Shown here in pieces: positions 35,056 through 42,056 of a stretch of 64,000 bases of DNA. The stretch spans positions 62,001 through 126,000 of the forward strand of contig NZ_CDCE01000037.1 in assembly GCF_000819805.1 (NCBI RefSeq), read 5' to 3'. This DNA is from Aeromonas diversa CDC 2478-85 (lineage in GTDB: Bacteria; Pseudomonadota; Gammaproteobacteria; Enterobacterales; Aeromonadaceae). Every line of letters begins with the position of its first letter. Position 1 is the first letter of the stretch. The position numbers and the translations under genes are program-made. The notes under the pieces were generated by a model that worked only from the letters and a program-made list of their open reading frames with translations, made no database searches and was not told the DNA's origin.

Positions 35056-36816
35056 GTGGCAGTGGCGCAGCGTGAATGGAATCTGGGAGGGCGGGAGCTT
35101 GGGCTTGGGCTCCGTCTTGTCTGCGCCCTTGCGATGCTCCTCTTGGCCCCCTCCCTGGCGGCCGCCGAACTCACCTATCGCGTCGAAGGGCTAAAGGGAG
35201 AGGCCAAGGAGAATGTGCAGACCTATCTCAAAGGTCTGCCCACCTATCAGGAGCGGCAGTACCGCGCCGCGCGGGAGAAGATCCGCGATGCGACCCGCAA
35301 GGGGCTACAGGCGCTGGGCTACTACTCGCCGAAGATCCGGCTGGTGCTGGATCCGGACCGTGCCGGCCGGGTGCGGGTGCTGATCAAGCCAGGTGAACCT
35401 GTCGTGGTGCGCCATCTGGACATCCTGCTGCGCGGTGCTGCCGCCCATGATGAGGCTTATAGCCGCCTGCTCGATTCGCTGCCCCTGAAGGAGGGCAAGC
35501 CGTTTCATCACGGTCACTATGAGAGCATCAAAGGCAGCCTCGGTAATCTGGGGCTGGCGCGGGGTTACTTCGATGCGCGCATCGTCAAGAGCCAGGTCAG
35601 GGTGATGCCGGATCAGCAGGCGGCCGATATTCTGATCGTCTATGACTCGGGTCTGCGCTACCACTACGGTCCCATCTCCTATGAGGCGACCCCGGAGGCG
35701 GTCAATCTCATTCGTCCCCTGATCCGCATCAAGACCGGCGAGCCCTATCAGGCGCTCACCCTGGCCGAGATGTCGCAGGATATCTCCTCCACCGGCCTGT
35801 TTCGCGAGACCGATATTCGCCCCAAGCTGGCCGATGCGGCCAATGGCGTGGTGCCGATGCAGGTGACCCTGTCGCCCCGTGAGAAGCATGAGGTGGAGTT
35901 GGGCCTCGGTTTCTCTACCGATGAAGGGCCGCGCATGTCGGCCAGTTGGGAAAAACCCTGGGTCAACCGCTATGGCCACAGGCTCAAGAGCGACATCAAG
36001 ATCTCCCAGCCCAAGGCCGAGCTGAGTCTCGATTACCAGATCCCGGTGGGCAACCCCTTGCAGGACTACTACTCGGTGCTGGGGGGCTTCAAGCACGAAG
36101 ACAAGAACGATACCCGCTCCGATCTCACCACAGTGGGGGTGCATCGCTGGAAGAAGCGACCCGATGGTTGGGATCGGGACGTCTACTTGCGCCTGCTCTA
36201 CGAAGACTATGAGCAAGGGGAAGATTCGGGTCATAGCCTCTTGCTGTTACCCGGGGTCTCCTGGTCCCGCCTGCGCCTGCGTGGCACCCTCTTGCCCGAC
36301 TGGGGCGATCGCCAGCAGCTGCTGGTCGAGGGCTCGGCCACCGAGTGGGGCTCTGACACCAGTTTCATGCGGGTATGGGGGCGCTCCAAGTGGCTTCGCA
36401 CCCTGGCCGACGACCACCGTTTCCTGTTTCGCGCCGAGCAGGGGGCCATCATCGGAGACAGCTTCTCCGAGGTACCGGCCTCCCTGCGTTTTTTCACCGG
36501 TGGCGATCAGACGGTGCGCGGTTATGACTATGAGACCATCTCGCCCAAAGACAGTCTGGGTCGCCTGCTGGGGGCGCGTTATGTCACTGTGGGCAGTGTC
36601 GAATACAACTACCGCGTGAGCGAAAACTGGCTGGGCGCCCTCTTCGTCGACGGGGGGACGGCCACCAATGACTATGCCGAGCCCTGGAAGATAGGGACCG
36701 GTGTCGGCGTACGCTGGGTAACGCCCATCGGCATGGTACGGGTCGATGTGGCGGTCGGCATTTCGGAAGAGGAGAAGCCGCTGCGTCTCCACTTCGCCCT
36801 GGGGCCTGAACTATGA
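35056..36816 (+). CDS. tamA: TamA, outer-membrane Omp85-family translocation protein
   Basis: A protein of about 586 residues with a signal peptide (cut after about residue 37, SLAAA), three POTRA domains (about 38-270) and a 16-strand Omp85 barrel with the conserved RFFTGGDQTVRGY element in the L6 region. With TamB it assists outer-membrane protein assembly and lipid traffic. GTG at 35056 abuts GAGGAG; a second GTG at 35062 has better spacing and may be the true start. Overlaps tamB by four bases. Confidence 0.93.
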   Translation: MAVAQREWNLGGRELGLGLRLVCALAMLLLAPSLAAAELTYRVEGLKGEAKENVQTYLKGLPTYQERQYRAAREKIRDATRKGLQALGYYSPKIRLVLDPDRAGRVRVLIKPGEPVVVRHLDILLRGAAAHDEAYSRLLDSLPLKEGKPFHHGHYESIKGSLGNLGLARGYFDARIVKSQVRVMPDQQAADILIVYDSGLRYHYGPISYEATPEAVNLIRPLIRIKTGEPYQALTLAEMSQDISSTGLFRETDIRPKLADAANGVVPMQVTLSPREKHEVELGLGFSTDEGPRMSASWEKPWVNRYGHRLKSDIKISQPKAELSLDYQIPVGNPLQDYYSVLGGFKHEDKNDTRSDLTTVGVHRWKKRPDGWDRDVYLRLLYEDYEQGEDSGHSLLLLPGVSWSRLRLRGTLLPDWGDRQQLLVEGSATEWGSDTSFMRVWGRSKWLRTLADDHRFLFRAEQGAIIGDSFSEVPASLRFFTGGDQTVRGYDYETISPKDSLGRLLGARYVTVGSVEYNYRVSENWLGALFVDGGTATNDYAEPWKIGTGVGVRWVTPIGMVRVDVAVGISEEEKPLRLHFALGPEL

Positions 36817-39800
36817 ATGGGATAAAACAGGGGCTGCTCTGGCTGCTCGCCCTCTTCTTCCTGCTGCTGGTCGCGGTCTCCTTGTTGGGCTTCACCCACA
36901 CCGGCAACCTCTGGTTGTGGCAGCAGGCCCGGGCGCATGTGCCCCAGCTCAAGGGAGAGCTGGTCTCGGGCCAGCTCGGCTATGGCTGGACCCTGGAGGG
37001 GGTCGGCTGGCAGGACGAGCTGGTCGATGTGACCATAGGCCGGGCCAGGTTAGAGTGGGATCTCGGCCAACTGCTTAAGGGGCGCCTCTGGGTCAAGCGC
37101 CTCGAGGTCGAGCAGCCGGTGATCCGGGTGGCCGAGAGCGAGCCAGCCCCAGAGAGCGATGAGCCCTTCGTCTGGCATCCCCTTCCCCTGCGGATCGAGA
37201 TCGACACCCTGCTGGTCAAGGGGCTCGAGCTGGCCGTGCCCGGACTGAACTTGGCGATCAAGGAGGGCGAGCTTGGCGCCCGAATGACCCGGCACGGACT
37301 CACCGTCCATGGGCCTCAGGTGGATGGGCTCACTGTGGCCCTGTTGCCCACCGAAGGCGCACCCGCCGAGGCCGGCTCTTTGCCTGCCAAGCATCCGGCT
37401 CAGTCCGCCTCTTCGGGGCCGACGCTACCCGCCATCCATTTGCCGTTTCCGGTGCAGATAGACGGCCTGACGCTGAACGATTTCACCTATCGCGATGGTG
37501 ACTTCGAGGAGCGGGTCGGGCGCGCCACCCTGCAGGGCAGCGCAGTGGACGACCTTATCCAGATAGAGCGGCTCACCCTGGAGCATGAGATGGCCAGCCT
37601 CACCCTGGCCGGCAAGGTGAACCTGAGCGACGCCTATCCGTTGGCCCTGACCCTGGATGGCACCCTGGGCAAGGGGATGCTGGAGGGGGCCCTCGCCGGC
37701 GAGACGTTACGCCTGATCGGCAGTGGCTCGCTGGAAAAATTGGCGCTCTCGCTCGAGGCCAAGGGCAAGATCAACGCCACCCTGAAGGGCTCGCTCTCCC
37801 CCTTAGACCCGGCGCTTCCGTTCGATGCCCGTCTCAGTTGGTCCAGCCTGCGCTGGCCCCTGAACAAACCCGCAGCAGGGGAGGAGAGCTATCGCCTCAA
37901 GAAGGGGGAGCTGACCGCCAAGGGGAGCCTGGAGGGCTACCGCGTCGCCCTCAACACGGCCGGTGAGGGGAGCGCTCTGCCCCCCTTTGCGCTCAAGCTG
38001 GAGGGGGAGGGCGATCTGCATCGTCTTAAGCATCTGGCGCTGGAGCTGGCTGCCTTGAGCGGTACCCTCAAGGTGGCTGGCAAGCTCGGTTGGGATAAGG
38101 GCGTCGATTGGCAGGGGAAGGTGCACTTTAACGGCATCAATCCCCACGCCCTGATCCCCGAGATCAAGGGGGAGCTGGCGGGGACGGTCGACAGCCGTTT
38201 TCGTCTGGATGATAAGGGGTGGCGACTCGCTCTGCCCAGTCTCGCCCTGCGGGGGCGGCTCAACCAGTACCCCCTCTCCCTGGAGGGAAAACTCGAGGGC
38301 AACGACAAGCTGGAGTGGCAGATCCCGGCCCTGCAGCTGACCACGGGCCCCAATCACATCAAGGTCTCCGGAGCCCTGACACCGGGGCGCTGGGCGCTGG
38401 ACTCTGTGGTGGCGGCGCCTGAGCTGGTCGGCCTCTATCCGGGGCTCAAGGGCGATCTCGCAGGCCACGTGCGCGTGAGCGGGGATCAGGCGCGGCCCCT
38501 GCTCGCCATCGAACTCGGTAGCAATCGCCTCTACTACGCAGGGCTCGACATGCGAGCCTTGACCCTGGGCGGGGCGCTGACGCTCGGGGAGCACCCCGCC
38601 GGCAAGCTGGCCGCTACCGTTGCCAGCATCAAGCAGGAAGGGGTGAAGCTTCGCAAGGTGACGGCCCAGCTCGACGGGGATCTGCGCCGCCACACCTTGC
38701 GGCTCGCCATGGCGGGGAAACCCGTCGCCACCCGGCTCGAACTCACGGGATCACTGCAACAGCAGCGCTGGCGCGGTCGCCTGGAGCAGTGGGAGCTCGA
38801 TACTCCCCTCGATGGGTGGCAGTTGCGCCACCCTTGGCCGATCGAGCTGGATACCCGTCAGATGAGTGGCCAGGTGGGCGAGCTCTGTCTCGACTCCGGG
38901 CAGGCCACCGCCTGTGTGGAGAAGGGGAGCTTCTCGCCGCAGCAGGGGAGCCTGGATGTGGCGCTGAGCGGCTTTGATCTGACGCGCTTGCGTCCCTGGC
39001 TACCCGATAACTTCCAGTGGCAGGCCACCCTCTCTGCCGAAGGGCGGGCCGGCTGGCGCGGGGGGCGTCCCGAGGTGCGTGCGACCGTTCGCACCACGCC
39101 CGGCGTCCTGGTGAGCGACCAACTCAAGACCCCGTATCAGAGACTGGTGTTGGGAGTCGACATGGACGCCCGTGAGGCCAGTTTCACCTTCGATTTTGCC
39201 TCCCGCCAGCTCGGCACGCTGGAGAGCCAGGTGCGTGTCGTGGATCCGCTGGGGCGCGGCCTGCTCTCGGGGGCGGTGACCCTGGGGGATCTCCATCCCG
39301 ATGCCTTCGCCCCGCTGCTGCCCGAGGTGCGCGAGCTCAAGGGGGTGCTGGCCGGTCAGGCGCGTCTCGAGGGGACCCTTGCCAAACCGCTGCTCTATGG
39401 AGAGGTGCGGCTGCGCGACGGGGAGGTGCAGACCCATGCCGATCTGGTGACCCTCAGCGGGCTCGATACCCGGCTGAGGATCAACGGGGAGCGGGCCGAT
39501 ATCGATGGCAAGGTGTTGGTGGGCAAGGGGCCGCTGACGCTGGGTGGCTTCGTGGTGTGGGATCAGCTCCCCCTGCGCGGCTCGCTCACCCTCAAGGGAC
39601 AGGATCTGGAGGCCCAATACCCGGGGATGGGCCGGATCAGGGTGAGCCCGGATCTGGCGGTCTCGCTGGGGGAGAAGACGGAGGTGACCGGCAAGATCGA
39701 CATCCCTTGGGCCCGGATTCTGGTCAAGAGCCTACCCGAGAGTGCCGTGGCGCTCTCCTCCGATGTGCAGGTGGTGATGGATGACAGGCCTGCGCCACCG

Positions 39801-40523
39801 CCACCGGCACCGCTGCCGTTACAGATGCGGGTGCAGGTCACGATTGGCCCCGATGTTCGACTGGATGCCATGGGGCTACGTACCCAGCTGGTGGGGGTGC
39901 TGCGCCTCAATCAGGATGAAGGAAAACCGCTCGCGGCACGGGGAGAGATCCAGCTCAACGACGGTCGATTTAAGGCCTACGGACAGAACCTGCTGATTCA
40001 GGAGGGGAAAATCCGCTTCTCCGGACCGCTGGATCAGCCCTATCTCAATATCAATGCCATCCGTAACCCCGAGACGGTGGAAGGGAATGTGACGGTCGGG
40101 GTCAAGGTAACCGGGCCGGCGACCAAGCCCAAGATCAGTGTCTACTCGGATCCGGCCATGTCGGAGTCTGAGCGCCTCTCTTACCTGCTGCGTGGTAAGG
40201 GATTGCAGGCGACGGGGGACGAAAACGGGATGAACAGCCTGCTGGTGGCCGGTGCCGTTAATCTGGGGGGGGGGGTTGTCTCCAACCTTGGGGAGACGCT
40301 CGGGCTGAGCGACGTCAGCCTGGATACGGCCGGCAGTGGTGATCAGACTCAAGTCACCCTGTCTGCCTATCTGTTGCCCGGCCTGCAACTGCAGTATGGG
40401 GTGGGGGTCTTCAGTCCCATCGCCGAGTTCAAGTTGCGCTATGAGTTGATGCCGCGCCTCTATCTGCAGGCGATGACCGGGCTTGCCCAGGCGGTGGATA
40501 TTTTCTATCGCTTCGAGTTTTAA
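36813..40523 (+). CDS. tamB: TamB, AsmA-like envelope-spanning protein
   Basis: A 1236-residue protein with one N-terminal membrane anchor (residues about 8-27), a long repetitive beta-rich body expected to form a lipid-conducting groove, and the C-terminal DUF490 domain (GEIQLNDGRFKAYGQNLLIQ, then SYLLRGKGLQATG). It ends in phenylalanine (FYRFEF). Starts within the tamA stop (ATGA), so the TAM complex subunits are translationally coupled. A terminator follows. Confidence 0.94.
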   Translation: MNGIKQGLLWLLALFFLLLVAVSLLGFTHTGNLWLWQQARAHVPQLKGELVSGQLGYGWTLEGVGWQDELVDVTIGRARLEWDLGQLLKGRLWVKRLEVEQPVIRVAESEPAPESDEPFVWHPLPLRIEIDTLLVKGLELAVPGLNLAIKEGELGARMTRHGLTVHGPQVDGLTVALLPTEGAPAEAGSLPAKHPAQSASSGPTLPAIHLPFPVQIDGLTLNDFTYRDGDFEERVGRATLQGSAVDDLIQIERLTLEHEMASLTLAGKVNLSDAYPLALTLDGTLGKGMLEGALAGETLRLIGSGSLEKLALSLEAKGKINATLKGSLSPLDPALPFDARLSWSSLRWPLNKPAAGEESYRLKKGELTAKGSLEGYRVALNTAGEGSALPPFALKLEGEGDLHRLKHLALELAALSGTLKVAGKLGWDKGVDWQGKVHFNGINPHALIPEIKGELAGTVDSRFRLDDKGWRLALPSLALRGRLNQYPLSLEGKLEGNDKLEWQIPALQLTTGPNHIKVSGALTPGRWALDSVVAAPELVGLYPGLKGDLAGHVRVSGDQARPLLAIELGSNRLYYAGLDMRALTLGGALTLGEHPAGKLAATVASIKQEGVKLRKVTAQLDGDLRRHTLRLAMAGKPVATRLELTGSLQQQRWRGRLEQWELDTPLDGWQLRHPWPIELDTRQMSGQVGELCLDSGQATACVEKGSFSPQQGSLDVALSGFDLTRLRPWLPDNFQWQATLSAEGRAGWRGGRPEVRATVRTTPGVLVSDQLKTPYQRLVLGVDMDAREASFTFDFASRQLGTLESQVRVVDPLGRGLLSGAVTLGDLHPDAFAPLLPEVRELKGVLAGQARLEGTLAKPLLYGEVRLRDGEVQTHADLVTLSGLDTRLRINGERADIDGKVLVGKGPLTLGGFVVWDQLPLRGSLTLKGQDLEAQYPGMGRIRVSPDLAVSLGEKTEVTGKIDIPWARILVKSLPESAVALSSDVQVVMDDRPAPPPPAPLPLQMRVQVTIGPDVRLDAMGLRTQLVGVLRLNQDEGKPLAARGEIQLNDGRFKAYGQNLLIQEGKIRFSGPLDQPYLNINAIRNPETVEGNVTVGVKVTGPATKPKISVYSDPAMSESERLSYLLRGKGLQATGDENGMNSLLVAGAVNLGGGVVSNLGETLGLSDVSLDTAGSGDQTQVTLSAYLLPGLQLQYGVGVFSPIAEFKLRYELMPRLYLQAMTGLAQAVDIFYRFEF

Positions 40524-40527
40524 GAGA

Positions 40528-40554
40528 GGGGGAGCATGGGCTCCCCCCTTTTTT
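40528..40554 (+). terminator. Intrinsic terminator of tamAB
   Basis: GGGGGAGC pairs with GCTCCCCC around ATGG and is followed by CTTTTTT. Confidence 0.88.
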
Positions 40555-40577
40555 CGGGTCGGTGACCGCCAGATAGC

Positions 40578-40605
40578 AAAAAGCCCGACACATGGTCGGG
40601 CTTTT
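40578..40605 (-). terminator. Intrinsic terminator of tRNA-Tyr
   Basis: AAAAGCCCGAC pairs with GTCGGGCTTTT around a short ACATG loop, nine bases beyond the tRNA 3' end; T-rich on the minus strand. Confidence 0.82.
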
Positions 40606-40613
40606 CAGGAAGA

Positions 40614-40698
40614 TGGTGGAGGGAGAAGGATTCGAACCTTCGAAGGCAGAGCCGTCAGATTTACAGTCTGATCCCTTTGGCCGCTCGGGAACCCCTCC
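40614..40698 (-). tRNA. tRNA-Tyr (GTA)
   Basis: An 85-base class II tRNA on the minus strand with long variable arm, encoded CCA, acceptor stem GGAGGGG/TCCCTCC (one G-U pair) and anticodon loop CTGTAAA, giving anticodon GTA. Single copy here. Confidence 0.96.
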
Positions 40699-40710
40699 AA
40701 AACGAGGCGC

Positions 40711-40739
40711 ATCTTATCCACTTCTCTTTGGCTTGTGAA
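40711..40739 (-). promoter_or_regulatory. Sigma-70 promoter of tRNA-Tyr
   Basis: On the minus strand TTCACA and TAAGAT are 17 bases apart, followed by GCGCC, the discriminator type seen at stringently controlled tRNA promoters. Confidence 0.75.
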
Positions 40740-40815
40740 GTGTTTTTTAAAAAATCCCTTAAATTCATCCAGATGGTGCCGATACGAGGAGACGCAATCC
40801 TGTGGTGGAGCCCCC

Positions 40816-41322
40816 ATGTCCCCTTCCATACAGCCTCTCATCGATGAGCGCCTGCTCGGCTCTCGGCTCAATCTCGATCTCCAGCACGGAGACAGGGCCG
40901 ACTTTCGCCTCTGGCTCTCGCTGCTCGACGAGCGGGTGGAGGAGCTCCCCTGGTTGCAGCGTCCGACACGGGAGCAAGGTGATACCCGCGCACTGCGCGA
41001 GCGGTTCTTGTTGCCACCGGAGCAACCCCTGGTGGATGAGGGTGCTGCCGACCTCAGCCCGTGGGGTGAGTGTCTGCAGCAGGGGGGAAGCATGAGTGAT
41101 ATCCGGCTAGCGCTGGCACTGCAGCCCCAGCCGCTAAAGGGTAAGAGCGCACTGCTCGAACCCGAGGTTTACCATAACCTCTCGGCGCGGGCGCAGTGCG
41201 CCTTGGCCAAAGATCAGAGCAGCCTGCCGCCTCTGGAGGCCAAGCCTCCGCTACTGCTCGCCATCCTCGATACCCTGCATGGGGGAGAACTGCGGGCTCG
41301 CCCGTTGCAAGCGGCCGCCTGA
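40816..41322 (+). CDS. Conserved hypothetical protein, possibly VC2046/SO_2500-type
   Basis: A 168-residue soluble protein rich in leucine, glutamine and acidic residues, without signal peptide or membrane segment. Start taken at the ATG at 40816 (MSPSIQPLIDERLLGSRLNL), six bases after GGAG; the frame opens earlier at 40735. It resembles the gammaproteobacterial family named after VC2046, but I cannot confirm this by alignment. It is followed by a terminator and converges on raiA. Confidence 0.65.
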   Translation: MSPSIQPLIDERLLGSRLNLDLQHGDRADFRLWLSLLDERVEELPWLQRPTREQGDTRALRERFLLPPEQPLVDEGAADLSPWGECLQQGGSMSDIRLALALQPQPLKGKSALLEPEVYHNLSARAQCALAKDQSSLPPLEAKPPLLLAILDTLHGGELRARPLQAAA

Positions 41323-41328
41323 AAACAG

Positions 41329-41352
41329 AAGAGGCGGGTTTCCCCGCCTCTT
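41329..41352. terminator. Intrinsic terminator between convergent genes
   Basis: AGAGGCGGG pairs with CCCGCCTCT around TTTC, between the hypothetical gene and raiA; runs of T are short on both sides. Confidence 0.65.
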
Positions 41353-41368
41353 GCCCTAGTTGAGCCTG

Positions 41369-41707
41369 TTACGCATCGACCACATCGGTGCGGCACTGCT
41401 CCTTGCCGGAACGCACGCCGCGGTGGGCATGGGGTTTTTCGGTGTGACGATTGATTTGGCGCTCCAGTTTCTGACCTAGGTCGGTGATGGCGGCATAGAG
41501 ATCCAGATGTTCGGCCTGGGCGAACAGGGTGCCGCTGGGAATGCTGGCCGTGGCTTCGATGATAAAGGTTTGACCCTCCTTGCCCACTACCACATGGGGC
41601 TTGATCAGAGGCACTTGCAGACGCTCAAGCTTGTCGAAGCGGGACTCGATACGCTCGCGGATTGCCGGGGTGATGTCCATGATTTTGCTGATGATTTCTA
41701 CTTTCAT
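41369..41707 (-). CDS. raiA: Ribosome-associated inhibitor A (short HPF family)
   Basis: A 112-residue short hibernation-factor-family protein (MKVEIISKIMDITPAIRERI, then EATASIPSGTLFAQAEHLDLYAAI). RaiA binds the 30S A/P sites in stationary phase or cold and preserves 70S particles. The C-terminal tail beyond residue 95 fits RaiA rather than the 95-residue Hpf. Its promoter region carries a strong CRP box at the expected class II distance, in line with CRP activation of raiA in E. coli. Confidence 0.92.
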   Translation of the reverse strand: MKVEIISKIMDITPAIRERIESRFDKLERLQVPLIKPHVVVGKEGQTFIIEATASIPSGTLFAQAEHLDLYAAITDLGQKLERQINRHTEKPHAHRGVRSGKEQCRTDVVDA

Positions 41708-41750
41708 ATAACCCCCCTTCGGGTCGTCTTGCTTGTCTCTTCACCTTCAG

Positions 41751-41793
41751 ATTATCGAATGAGTACATTTAAAATGTGATCCTTGTCACGTTG
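41751..41793 (-). promoter_or_regulatory. raiA promoter with CRP box
   Basis: A near-consensus CRP site, TGTGATCCTTGTCACG (41775-41790), is centred about 40 bases upstream of the start point predicted from the minus-strand -10 element GATAAT (41751-41756). That is the class II position. A weaker CRP-like half site lies at 41822-41838. The remaining 250 bases up to 42056 show no gene. Confidence 0.75.
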
Positions 41794-42056
41794 TGGCCGT
41801 TCTTATTCAGGTGCTGGCGGCAAATGTGATCATCTTTGAGTCTCTCGGAAAAAGGGCTTGAGCTTGCCAGATCGCGCAGGCACTATGTCGATTATCGAGT
41901 CGTATCTGTCCCCTTCTTGGCAGCACCTGTTTTCGGCCCCGTTTCGGGTCACCTCCTACCGGTCGAATGTTTGTGTCCTCCTGAAGCATCGGGGCAGGTA
42001 CCCTGTTTCGCGATGGGCATGTGCCCATGTGCAGTCGGTTTGTATCGGGGTTTTCG

